A stretch of DNA of 35,179 bases. Origin: an uncultured Bacteroidia bacterium (GTDB taxonomy: Bacteria > Bacteroidota > Bacteroidia > Bacteroidales > UBA932). A program made the translations under genes and the position numbers. The stretch's first letter is position 1. The number at the start of each line of letters is the position of its first letter. Of the stretch, positions 17,501 through 24,517 are shown one piece after another. The DNA is taken from contig CACZEU010000025.1 of the NCBI GenBank assembly GCA_902780175.1, positions 1-35,179 on the forward strand, written 5' to 3'. The notes under the pieces are model-generated. The model searched no databases. It saw only the letters and a list, made by a program, of their open reading frames with translations, and had not been told where the DNA came from.

Positions 17501-17902
17501 TCGCTTGCCATAAGTGACGGTGTCAACAGACAATTTGTCAATTCATTGCAGGAGATTCCTTCGGGGTATTATGTGGAAGGTTTGGCCATCGAAAATAAAG
17601 GTTGTCATTTTATTCTGGCCATGAAAGACTCTTCATCTGATACGATGACTTATTCAGCAGCGTCTGCTAATTATCCCGGAAAACTCCCGAATGAATTACA
17701 GGCATTATTGATAAGTGCTCGTTTTTCTGAGATAAATACTTCTTTGACGTCCTTTGGCGGTGCACGCTTAAGCGGCACTTATTGGACCAGCGCCATCCAA
17801 ACTTCTTCATACTATTATGTTATAAACGGTAGTGGAGGAAGTTTGGGCAATGTCCATTATTCGAATTATGCACGAGTTAGAGAAGTGATTGACACGTTTT
17901 GA
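14567..17902 (+). CDS. Large multidomain surface lipoprotein: fimbrillin-like, vWA-like, two Big_2, twin C-terminal modules
   Basis: 1,111 residues from the ATG at 14567, chosen over 14552 because it yields the lipoprotein signal MKRIVLSICALAMAACSQ (lipidated Cys at 16). Domains in order: a fimbrillin-like domain (about 25-280) with TKTERQEDGAVWWKPGDAVS; a von Willebrand A-like domain (about 305-485) with LITFTDGLDQGS and SYAIGL; a beta-sandwich stretch to about 645; two Big_2 immunoglobulin-like domains (about 655-738 and 742-820); and two tandem 149-residue modules ending SGTYWTSAIQTSSYYYVIN...ARVREV, which recall the DUF1566/FISUMP C-type-lectin-like fold. The last 45 codons of each module are 93% identical at DNA level. 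It probably acts as an adhesin or ligand-binding protein on the cell surface. Base composition is clearly lower in GC than its flanks, suggesting transfer. Confidence 0.8.
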   Translation: MKRIVLSICALAMAACSQMLEVDEVNISSGKEITFTATVESRCCETKTERQEDGAVWWKPGDAVSLFFVKGEKGGSMFIAQNKTVSELAEFKGTIDSFAGSPESSGGEFWFWSVYPYSEDNSCDGESVTIKLPAVQKAVAGTFADNTFPTLARAKGLELPFYNVCGGAKLILSRDDIVSVSIKGNNGEMLSGTARVVFPEGSYPSIERLTGGATEITLKATEGTTFESGKDYYLVIPPVQFSSGFTLTFRTSGDKEGTYVFPNTYTVKRSTFVRLPNLDARVETWETVEDPVTPVPVTPDPINGEESGLYFGLSTFDRLYQYYPVRFMSEETLEAYNSIVNDMQLTELNGTLLYYSCDEDITAMQSLSLPSDLTNVSLITFTDGLDQGSINKHLDLYTTRDAYLDAVHNRLATETVSGFPIKSYAIGLMGPDAQSNITEFRKNLNKIASTPVSSSDKYVYEIDNNQFSALSAVFSSIAKELSERIKVQSIHVHFSLPDDGERIRLTLDALNPKTQTADASSLYIEGVFDLSNWSLRDITYRGFSVGAGDNVHISDYDGFEVFFDFDGLQTATGAEINEDNILQWSYTSSNSWQWNSEFTPKQGASVKVKLSSALVVLNLDLSKSLEGKLTDLKKYVKEFITTLYSSSVDPNVVKSIKLDNDDITISVGHKKTLVATVSPSTASSSTLKWTSSLPSVATVDSKGVVTGMSEGVTYITASTEDGKQTATCKVSVEYIEPGALILDETSISLYKGATYKLTATFLPEKASISPVSWSSSEPMVATISDEGLLSAVGVGVATIEASLSNGIKSSCIVMVLDSPFSSVPIDLSLSISLPSGARFFVTAEQYKTADLSAFIIEGLYVKSAQGDFIISLGNATTNTVSYSAASAFFDLPNKEQGITISSRYTDINAALMSFGGVSLSGTYWTSAIQTSSYYYVINGSGGSLGNLHYSDYARVREVVSVANLSGSPWQCMLPERGLSLAISDGVNRQFVNSLQEIPSGYYVEGLAIENKGCHFILAMKDSSSDTMTYSAASANYPGKLPNELQALLISARFSEINTSLTSFGGARLSGTYWTSAIQTSSYYYVINGSGGSLGNVHYSNYARVREVIDTF

Positions 17903-17966
17903 TATCACAGGCGATGCGTTAAAAATGTGCCATAGAATACTCGGATCCTGGGCAGGGGAAACTGTA

Positions 17967-18000
17967 TCAGGCCGCACCGGAAAATCAGCACCTTGATCCT
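17967..18000 (+). repeat. 34-bp exact copy of the arm of the 13.5-kb inverted-repeat element
   Basis: 17967-18000 is identical to 13531-13564. The bases that follow (ctgtggccgc at 18006-18015) resemble those next to the opposite arm of the element rather than those after 13564, so this is a half-element sharing features of both arms. It lies 65 nt after the lipoprotein stop codon. The rest of 17903-18184 holds no gene I can recognise. Confidence 0.85.
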
Positions 18001-18116
18001 ACAGACTGTGGCCGCTTTTCAACATCCCAAAAAAACAGGTGGGCAAATATTGATGTTGCAGTAGTTTTTACTATATTCGCGTACTACAAGTCTGCACACC
18101 GTAGTACCTTGAGTCT

Positions 18117-18156
18117 ACAAAGCGAGTTAGGTTATATCGTACCTGACTCGCTTTGT
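18117..18156. repeat. Inverted repeat upstream of hicAB
   Basis: acaaagcgagttaggt (18117-18132) and acctgactcgctttgt (18141-18156) pair at 15 of 16 positions around an 8-nt loop. No T run follows on either strand. It ends 28 nt before the -33 element of the hicAB promoter, so it may be an operator or simply a hairpin. The role is open. Confidence 0.7.
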
Positions 18157-18184
18157 GCGGTTGTAGAGAATAAACATAAAATAT

Positions 18185-18215
18185 TTTGTAAATAGTAAAG
18201 AATTTTATACCTTTG
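18185..18215 (+). promoter_or_regulatory. Promoter of the hicA-hicB operon
   Basis: TTTG (18185-18188), a 19-nt spacer and TACCTTTG (18208-18215) match the Bacteroidota consensus in both boxes and spacing. The hicA ATG (18233) follows 17 nt later. The C-terminal DNA-binding domain of HicB suggests self-repression here. Confidence 0.7.
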
Positions 18216-18232
18216 AGGTGCCTTGCTTGACA

Positions 18233-18436
18233 ATGAAGAATTATAAGGTAAAACAAGTCATCGAACTCCTTCTTTCCGATGGCTGGAGGTTGGACAGGAC
18301 AAAAGGCGATCACAGGCAGTTCGTTAATGACGCCAAGCCGGGGACCGTTACTGTCAGTGGTAAGATGAGCGATGATTTGAGTCAGTTTCTATTGAACAGT
18401 ATTTGGAAGCAAGCCGGTTGGAAAAGAGATAAATGA
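18233..18436 (+). CDS. hicA: HicA family mRNA interferase toxin
   Basis: 67 residues from the ATG at 18233; the five residues of an upstream in-frame start are not conserved. MKNYKVKQVIELLLSDGWRLDRTKGDHRQF...KPGTVTVSGK...LNSIWKQAGW is the classic HicA double-stranded-RNA-binding-like fold, with the catalytic His in KGDHRQF (about residue 29) and the PGTVTV strand. HicA toxins cleave mRNA and stop translation until neutralised by HicB. The end overlaps hicB by 4 nt (ATGA), fixing toxin and antitoxin in one translationally coupled operon. It lies on the accessory segment, where such pairs often stabilise inserted DNA. Confidence 0.92.
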   Translation: MKNYKVKQVIELLLSDGWRLDRTKGDHRQFVNDAKPGTVTVSGKMSDDLSQFLLNSIWKQAGWKRDK

Positions 18437-18846
18437 ACATTATGTCAAAGGTTGTTATCAATGTTGATTGGATGGACCATAATTTTGGCGCCGCTCCCCA
18501 GGATGAAGCCCTGGCTTGTGTCGCCACCGGCAAGACGTTGGAAGACGTCGAGACGGCTATCGTTGATGCGATTCGCTTTCATGTTGAAGGCATGAAAGCG
18601 CGCGGAGAGCATGTCCCGGTTGCATGTCAGGGCGATTGGACGCCTGAATTCGTGCTGACTACGAGGGCGCAGCTGCGATATTCGGACAACTATATCACGC
18701 GCAAGGCCCTTTCCCGCGAGACCGGAATAAACGAGCAGCAATTGTGTCATTATGCAACAGGCCTCAAGAAGCCTCGCCCTGCAACGCGCAGAAAAATAGC
18801 TGATGGCATAAAAGCCATCAGCTCTCACCTTTCTTTTATACTCTGA
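18433..18846 (+). CDS. hicB: HicB family antitoxin with C-terminal helix-turn-helix
   Basis: 137 residues. The N-terminal half (VVINVDWMDHNFGAA...LEDVETAIVDAIRFHVEGMKARGE) is the degenerate RNase-H-like HicB domain that binds HicA. The C-terminal half (YITRKALSRETGINEQQLCHYATGLKKPRPATRRKI) is an Xre-type helix-turn-helix, expected to bind the operon promoter. The start at 18433 overlaps the hicA stop; a second ATG at 18442 is equally possible. The last codons contain a perfect hairpin (18798-18823) that may end transcription. Confidence 0.9.
   Translation: MNIMSKVVINVDWMDHNFGAAPQDEALACVATGKTLEDVETAIVDAIRFHVEGMKARGEHVPVACQGDWTPEFVLTTRAQLRYSDNYITRKALSRETGINEQQLCHYATGLKKPRPATRRKIADGIKAISSHLSFIL
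18798..18836 (+). terminator. Terminator-like hairpin inside the 3' end of hicB
   Basis: agctgatggc (18798-18807) and gccatcagct (18814-18823) form a perfect 10-bp stem around ATAAAA, followed by a pyrimidine-rich stretch (ctcacctttctttt). The structure lies wholly in coding sequence (IADGIKAISSH), before the hicB stop at 18844. The T tract is interrupted, so terminator strength is uncertain. Confidence 0.5.
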
Positions 18847-18903
18847 TTCCAGGGTGATCTTACGTCACAGCGCTTCGGGCCTATCGTGGATGGCTTAAAA
18901 CGC

Positions 18904-20367
18904 CTAAAGGTCCACAAACCTGTACCACTGGTCGAAGTTGACGAGGCGGAGGGTGTTGCCTTCCTGGTGCAGGGCGAAGCAGTTTACGCTTTCGGGGGCG
19001 TTCTTGGCGAGGTAGATGGTTACTGCGCCGTCGCGGTCGAGGGCGATGGTGACGACGTCGGGTATGCCGTAGCGGCCGTCGTCATCGACGTTCCACACGC
19101 TGTAGTCCTCGTACTCCGACTCGATGTTTGTGGTAATCGACGTGGAGGCGATGACCTTCCCTTTGGACTGCCAAACGAAACTCACCATCGCTTGATGGTC
19201 CTTGTGCTCGTATTCCACGATGTCCAGTTCGCCTGTGCCGTCACGCAGCCAGGCAGCCTTGCGGCTGTACATCACCGGGCGGCCGGTCTTGCGGCTCATG
19301 GCGCTCTCGATGGCCTTGGAGGCGGATACTTCCTTCTCGGGGAACTTCCAGCGGCCGAAGGCAGGGAAAGTGTGGTTGGCGACATACCATTTGTCGGCCA
19401 CCAGGCCCTCTATTTCAATAGAAGTATAGCCGCGGAACATCTTGGATATCTCCTCCTTGGACGACTGCAGAGTGTAGTAGATGCCCTTGGTGCTGTCGAA
19501 TGCGGCATCGACGCGGCCGTCGCGCTTGCGGTTGTCGCCGGTGGTGTCGCCGCTCTTGAGAGCAGGAGCGAGGTTCTGCTTGAAGATTACCCACTGGAAG
19601 TCGTCATCGGAGGGATTGATTTCGGGGAAATAGGGGATGACGAAGCGTGTGAGGCTCTTGTCGGGGTATGCGAAGTACGGCAGGGGCGATACGCTGAATT
19701 CGTACGTTATGTCCGTGCACATCAGTGCGCCGGGAGAGAAGTACTGCCGGTCGTCGTAAGGCTCGACCTTGGTGATGCCCTTGGAATACCTGAAGGCGTC
19801 GGAGTCGACCCCCAGGACAGGATACATCCTTCCGAAGGGGCCCTTGACGCTCTGAGGCAGGCTGACTATCTCCGTATAGAGGCCGCCGCACGAAAGCGTG
19901 CAGGCGTTGCCGGCGTCATTGATCCTGTACATATAGCCGTCGGGCGTCACGAAGCATCTGCCGTCCCTGTGGTACAGGCCTTCGGGACCGGAGCCGATGA
20001 CGTGGGGAGCGGTCTCGGAAAGCAGGCTCTCGGTGACGAGTATGGAGCCTTCCACCGGGACGTCCTCGTCGTTGACCGGATTGAGGTCGAACGATATGGA
20101 ATAGTCGAATTCCGGGGACGGATGGCGCCAGATGAAGGATCCTTCCTCGAGCCGTATGGGGCTGCCGGCGCTGTCGTAGACTATCTGCGTGCCGTCGGAG
20201 CGCTTGACGACCAGCAGGAATTCGGCCTCGGAGGGGCTGACGGGGACGAGATAAAGGTCTCCGAGGGCCTGTTCGGGAATCTCCATCATATAATGCCCGC
20301 CCCAGTCCTGGGCGCCGAGCGAAAGGCCCGCCAGAAGCAGGCAGGCCGTAAGGATCAGTCTTTTCAT
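18904..20367 (-). CDS. Secreted protein of unknown function, last gene of the metG operon
   Basis: 487 residues from the ATG at 20367, two nucleotides after the metG stop (20370). A TTG two codons upstream is possible but gives no better signal. The Sec signal is MKRLILTACLLLAGLSLGAQ, cleaved by signal peptidase I. The mature protein is a soluble, beta-rich chain with no domain I recognise; notable stretches are PFGRMYPVLGVDSDAFRYS and the polar end LRLVNFDQWYRFVDL. It is probably periplasmic. A 16-codon copy of its 3' end lies at 13712-13762, so this gene end was the site of a duplication or insertion event. Confidence 0.7.
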   Translation of the reverse strand: MKRLILTACLLLAGLSLGAQDWGGHYMMEIPEQALGDLYLVPVSPSEAEFLLVVKRSDGTQIVYDSAGSPIRLEEGSFIWRHPSPEFDYSISFDLNPVNDEDVPVEGSILVTESLLSETAPHVIGSGPEGLYHRDGRCFVTPDGYMYRINDAGNACTLSCGGLYTEIVSLPQSVKGPFGRMYPVLGVDSDAFRYSKGITKVEPYDDRQYFSPGALMCTDITYEFSVSPLPYFAYPDKSLTRFVIPYFPEINPSDDDFQWVIFKQNLAPALKSGDTTGDNRKRDGRVDAAFDSTKGIYYTLQSSKEEISKMFRGYTSIEIEGLVADKWYVANHTFPAFGRWKFPEKEVSASKAIESAMSRKTGRPVMYSRKAAWLRDGTGELDIVEYEHKDHQAMVSFVWQSKGKVIASTSITTNIESEYEDYSVWNVDDDGRYGIPDVVTIALDRDGAVTIYLAKNAPESVNCFALHQEGNTLRLVNFDQWYRFVDL

Positions 20368-20369
20368 AA

Positions 20370-22538
20370 TCAACCTATCTGTGAACCGTTATTGAGTACT
20401 TCGGCGGGCGTGACGAAGCGCATCGTGCCGTCCGCCTGTTTGGCCATAAGGATCATGCCCCGGCTCTCTATGCCCTTGATCACACGGGGCTTGAGGTTGG
20501 CCAGGATGCATATCTGCTTGCCCACCATGTCTTCAGGAGAATAGAATTCCGCTATGCCGGAGACTATGACGCGGCGGTCGACGCCGGTGTCGATGGAGAG
20601 CTTGAGGAGTTTGTCGGTCTTGGGGACGCGCTCGGCCTCCAGCACGGTGGCGGTGCGGATGTCCATCTTCTCGAAGTCCTCGAAGGTGCATTCGTCCTTG
20701 AGGGGCGCTACCTTGCGGGCCTCTTCCGCCTTGCGTGCGGCCTCTATCCTTGCGCGGGCCTCGTCCAGCTTGCGCAGCTGGGCGTCGATGGCGTCGTCTT
20801 CGATCTTGGCGAAGAGGAGCTCCGCCTCGCCGATGGAGTGGCCTGCGGGAAGGATCTGGGGGCGTCCGAGGAGTTCCCAGTCGAGGCGGATCTCTCCGGG
20901 AGCGGGAGCCGGAACCTCTCCGCTGACGGTATGCAGCGCGCGGCCTTCGCCTTCCTTGTAGGTGTTGACGGTGACGGCCTCGCCGACGCGGTGGTCGGAG
21001 CCGGCGAACAGGGTGACGCCGAGCATCCTGCGGAGCCTTTCGGCCGCGAACGGGGTGAAGGGCTCGAAGGCGACCGCGAGGTCGGCGCAGAGCTGCAGGC
21101 AGATGTTGAGTATCGTGCCAGTGCGCTCCATATCGGTCTTGGCGACCTTCCAGGGCTCGGTGTCGGAGATGTACTTGTTGCCGGCGCGGGCCATTCCCAT
21201 GGCGTCGCGCAGGGCCTCCCTGAATCGGAAGGCCTCCAGGTTCTTCTCCATCGACTCCTTGAGTGCGGGAATCTCGGCGAGGACCTCCCTGTCGGCGTCT
21301 TCGAGGTTGCCGCAGGCGGGGACCTTGCCGCCGAAATACTTGTGCGTGAGCACTACCGCGCGGTTGACGAAATTGCCGAATATGGCCACCAGCTCGCTGT
21401 TGTTGCGGGCCTGGAAGTCCTTCCAGCTGAAGTCGTTGTCGGCGGTCTGGGGGGCGTTGGCGGTGAGGGTGTAGCGCATCACGTCCTCCTTGCCGGGGAA
21501 GTCCTCAAGGTATTCGTGAGCCCATACGGCCCAGCCGCGGGAGGTGGATATCTTGTCGCCCTCCAGGTTGAGGAACTCGTTGGCCGGGACGTTGTCGGGA
21601 AGGATGTAGCCGTCGCCGTAGGCCTTGAGCATGGAGGGGAAGACTATGCAGTGGAAGACTATGTTGTCCTTGCCGATGAAATGGATCAGGCGGGTGTCTT
21701 CCGACTTCCACCATTTTTCCCAGCTCTGAGGCAGGAGTTCGCGGGTGTTGGAGATGTAGCCGATGGGAGCGTCGAACCAAACGTAGAGCACCTTGCCCTC
21801 GGCTCCCTCTACGGGAACGGGCACGCCCCAGTCGAGGTCGCGGGTGACGGCGCGGGGCTGCAGGCCGCCGTCCAGCCAGCTCTTGACCTGGCCGTAGACG
21901 TTGGTGCGCCATTCCTTGTGGCCGTCGAGTATCCACTCGGAAATCCACTTCTCATAGTCCTGCAGGGGCAGGTACCAGTGGGTTGTCTTCTTCTTGACGG
22001 GAGCTGCGCCGCTGAGCTTGGAGCGGGGATTGATGAGCTCCTCGGGGCTGAGGGTGCTGCCGCATTTCTCGCACTGGTCGCCGTAGGCGTTCTCGTTGCC
22101 GCAGCGGGGGCAGGTGCCCACAATGTAGCGGTCGGCGAGGAAGGTCTTTGCCTCGGGGTCGTAGTACTGCTCGCTCTCACGGGTGACGAATTTGCCCTCG
22201 TCGTAGAGCTTGCGGAAAAACTCCGATGCGCCCTCGGCGTGCACGGCGGACGACGTGCGTCCGTAGATGTCGAAGTTGATGCCCAGGCCCGTGAAGGAGT
22301 CCTTGATCATCCTGTGGTAGCGGTCCACGATGTCCTGCGGGGTGCAGCCCTGCTCGCGGGCCTTGATGGTTATGGGGACTCCGTGCTCGTCGGAGCCGCA
22401 GACGTACAGCACGTCACGGCCCCGCATGCGGAGGTAGCGGACATAGATGTCGGCGGGCACGTAAACGCCCGCAAGATGGCCGATGTGCACAGGGCCGTTG
22501 GCGTACGGCAGTGCGCAGGTTACAAGTGTTCTGCTCAT
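20370..22538 (-). CDS. metG: Methionyl-tRNA synthetase
   Basis: 722 residues. It charges tRNA-Met with methionine for initiation and elongation. The HIGH motif is at 18-21 in [14 protein letters not shown] and the KMSKS equivalent is KISTS (329-333). The zinc knuckle has Cys143, Cys146, Cys156 and Cys159 (CPRCGN...CEKC). The anticodon-binding helical domain follows. The last hundred residues ([20 protein letters not shown]... to MILMA) are the Trbp111/EMAPII-like tRNA-binding domain that also dimerises the enzyme. A coiled, Glu/Lys/Ala-rich linker precedes it. The start overlaps the dnaG stop by 4 nt. Confidence 0.97.
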   Translation of the reverse strand: MSRTLVTCALPYANGPVHIGHLAGVYVPADIYVRYLRMRGRDVLYVCGSDEHGVPITIKAREQGCTPQDIVDRYHRMIKDSFTGLGINFDIYGRTSSAVHAEGASEFFRKLYDEGKFVTRESEQYYDPEAKTFLADRYIVGTCPRCGNENAYGDQCEKCGSTLSPEELINPRSKLSGAAPVKKKTTHWYLPLQDYEKWISEWILDGHKEWRTNVYGQVKSWLDGGLQPRAVTRDLDWGVPVPVEGAEGKVLYVWFDAPIGYISNTRELLPQSWEKWWKSEDTRLIHFIGKDNIVFHCIVFPSMLKAYGDGYILPDNVPANEFLNLEGDKISTSRGWAVWAHEYLEDFPGKEDVMRYTLTANAPQTADNDFSWKDFQARNNSELVAIFGNFVNRAVVLTHKYFGGKVPACGNLEDADREVLAEIPALKESMEKNLEAFRFREALRDAMGMARAGNKYISDTEPWKVAKTDMERTGTILNICLQLCADLAVAFEPFTPFAAERLRRMLGVTLFAGSDHRVGEAVTVNTYKEGEGRALHTVSGEVPAPAPGEIRLDWELLGRPQILPAGHSIGEAELLFAKIEDDAIDAQLRKLDEARARIEAARKAEEARKVAPLKDECTFEDFEKMDIRTATVLEAERVPKTDKLLKLSIDTGVDRRVIVSGIAEFYSPEDMVGKQICILANLKPRVIKGIESRGMILMAKQADGTMRFVTPAEVLNNGSQIG

Positions 22539-24517
22539 TTCTTATTATCTGTTTTTTCTCTTCCTATCATTTGGTTTATCCGGCGCTGGGCGGCCTGCAG
22601 CTTGAGCATCTCCTGCATTATGGGAGTCTGTTCCGAGGGCGCTGCGGCGGCGAGCTGCCGGCGGAGGCCGTCGAGCCTGTCCTGTACGCGGCGTTCGGCA
22701 TAGACCATGATGGCCTTGGGCACGCCCACGACGAGGAAGGTGGTGCGGCTGGTGAGCGCGGCCTCGAACGCTCCTACCGTAAGCTGGTACTTTTCGGTGG
22801 AAAAACGGGCCGTGAGGTCTGCCAGGGCGCGGTCCTCGCCGTCGAGGAGGCTCTTGACGATGGCCTGCTGGCCGAGGCCGGAGTCGTACAGGGACATATA
22901 TGCGTCGTACAGTCTGCGGTATGCTGAATTGGCAAATACGGTGCCGTCGTCGTCGAGGGCCTCCCGTATGAACTGTGCCACCGTGGGCTTTTCGTCTTCG
23001 CTGCCGGAGTAATACGGGGAGTCGGTCTCGAAGTCGAGGGGGTCGCGGCCGAAGGTCAGCAGGAAATACAGCAAATCCCTTTCCGCCGGCGCCAGGGTGC
23101 GGTTCTCGATGTAGCTGTCTTCCGGGAGTACCACCGCCGGGGTGACCTCTACCGTGGGCTCCCGGGAAGGTGCCTCGACCCTGTTGTTCCTGTTCCTTTC
23201 GCGAAGGGCTTCTTCCGTCTTCTTGCGGCGTACTCCGTTTATCCTGTTGAAGAGGATGGAGGATTCGATGCCGAAGCGAAGGGATACGGTGTCCACGTAT
23301 ACCGAACGCTTTACCGGGTCTGGTATCTGGGCGATGGTGTCGGCGATGTCGTTGATGAGTTCGGCCTTCTTGAGGGGGTCGCTGCCGGCCTCCCTCAGCA
23401 GCAGGTCGGTCTTGAACTCGATGAAGTCCCGTTCGCCGGAGGCGATGTAGTCCTGTACCTCCTGCAGCGTGTGTTTGCGGCCGAAGGAATCGGGGTCCTC
23501 GCCCTCGGGAAGGGTGACTATCTTGACGTTGAGGCCCTCCTGCAGCACCAGCCCGAGCCCGCGGATTGCGGCGTGGATGCCGGCGCTGTCGCCGTCGTAC
23601 ATTATGGTGACGTTCTCCGTGAATTTGTGGATGAGGCGGATCTGCTCGACGGTGAGCGATGTGCCAAGCGAGGCCACGACGTTCGTGATGCCGAGCTGAT
23701 GGAGGGTGACCATATCGACATTGCCCTCCACGAGTATGCATTTGCCGCTGCGGGAGATTTCGCTCTTGGCGAACCAGATTCCCAAAAGCTGGCGGCTCTT
23801 GACGTAGATTTCCGTCTCCGGGGAGTTGACGTATTTGGCGGGGTTGTCGGCGTGGAGGGTGCGGCCGCTGAAGGCCAGCACGCGTCCGCTTACGGAGTGG
23901 ATGGGGAACATCACCCTTTCGCGGAACTTGTCGGCTACGGTGCCGTCTTCGCGCTGCACGGCGAGGCCGGCGGCGATGAGGTATTCGAGTTTGTAGCCGG
24001 CAGCCGTGGCGGCATCTATGAGGGCCGTGCGGCCCGACGGGGCCCATCCCAGGCCGAATTTCCTAATGGTTTCGTCCTCCAGTCCGCGGGAGCGGAGGTA
24101 GGCGTATCCGACGGCACGGCCCTCGGGCGTCTCCAGCTGGGAGGCGAAGAACTTCTGGGCGAATTCGCTCACCAGCAGCAGGCTCTCCCTGCGCTGGCGG
24201 CGTTCAATTTCCTCTGCGGATTCCTCTTCTTCGACTATGTCGATGCGGTATTTGGCAGCGAGGTAGCGGAGGGCCTCGACGTACGAGCTGTGCTCGTGTT
24301 CCATCACGAAGCCGACGGCGGAGCCGGACTTGCCGCAGCCGAAGCATTTGAAGATGCCCTTGGCGGGGGAGACATAGAACGATGGCGTCTTTTCATTATG
24401 GAAGGGACAGCAGGCCACATAGTTTGCCCCGCGGCGCTTGAGCGTCACGAAGTCTCCTACGACGTCTTCGATGCGGGCGGTGTCGAGGATGAGGTTTACT
24501 GTCTCCTGGGGGATCAC
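22535..24517 (-). CDS. dnaG: DNA primase
   Basis: 660 residues. It makes RNA primers at the replication fork. The N-terminal zinc ribbon has Cys37, His40, Cys58 and Cys61 ([18 protein letters not shown] and [10 protein letters not shown]). The catalytic core has the Toprim motifs [16 protein letters not shown] and [15 protein letters not shown] at about 255-330. The C-terminal third is the more variable helicase-binding region. Start and stop overlap recQ and metG by 4 nt each, so all three are translated from one mRNA. The usual rpsU/rpoD neighbours of other phyla are absent. Confidence 0.97.
   Translation of the reverse strand: MIPQETVNLILDTARIEDVVGDFVTLKRRGANYVACCPFHNEKTPSFYVSPAKGIFKCFGCGKSGSAVGFVMEHEHSSYVEALRYLAAKYRIDIVEEEESAEEIERRQRRESLLLVSEFAQKFFASQLETPEGRAVGYAYLRSRGLEDETIRKFGLGWAPSGRTALIDAATAAGYKLEYLIAAGLAVQREDGTVADKFRERVMFPIHSVSGRVLAFSGRTLHADNPAKYVNSPETEIYVKSRQLLGIWFAKSEISRSGKCILVEGNVDMVTLHQLGITNVVASLGTSLTVEQIRLIHKFTENVTIMYDGDSAGIHAAIRGLGLVLQEGLNVKIVTLPEGEDPDSFGRKHTLQEVQDYIASGERDFIEFKTDLLLREAGSDPLKKAELINDIADTIAQIPDPVKRSVYVDTVSLRFGIESSILFNRINGVRRKKTEEALRERNRNNRVEAPSREPTVEVTPAVVLPEDSYIENRTLAPAERDLLYFLLTFGRDPLDFETDSPYYSGSEDEKPTVAQFIREALDDDGTVFANSAYRRLYDAYMSLYDSGLGQQAIVKSLLDGEDRALADLTARFSTEKYQLTVGAFEAALTSRTTFLVVGVPKAIMVYAERRVQDRLDGLRRQLAAAAPSEQTPIMQEMLKLQAAQRRINQMIGREKTDNKK

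Noticed and set aside
17306-17887. Diversity-generating retroelement variable repeats in the twin lectin-like modules
   Set aside because: The nine differences are not restricted to adenine positions of one copy, no reverse transcriptase or template repeat is in the window, and both copies lie inside the same gene.
18117-18156. Intrinsic terminator
   Set aside because: The stem is good but no T run follows on either strand, so it is listed only as an inverted repeat.
13529-18953. Insertion sequence or conjugative element
   Set aside because: No transposase, integrase, relaxase or mobilisation gene is visible in any frame, so only the repeat borders and base composition support mobility.
18886-20544. 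552-codon plus-strand ORF
   Set aside because: It lies antisense to the secreted-protein gene and the end of metG, has no signal or known domain, and is a typical long mirror frame in high-GC DNA. The minus strand has a clear signal peptide and operon context.
20838-22703. 621-codon plus-strand ORF
   Set aside because: It is antisense to metG, whose catalytic motifs are all present; the low-complexity Val/Gly/Ala/Asp composition is that of a mirror frame.
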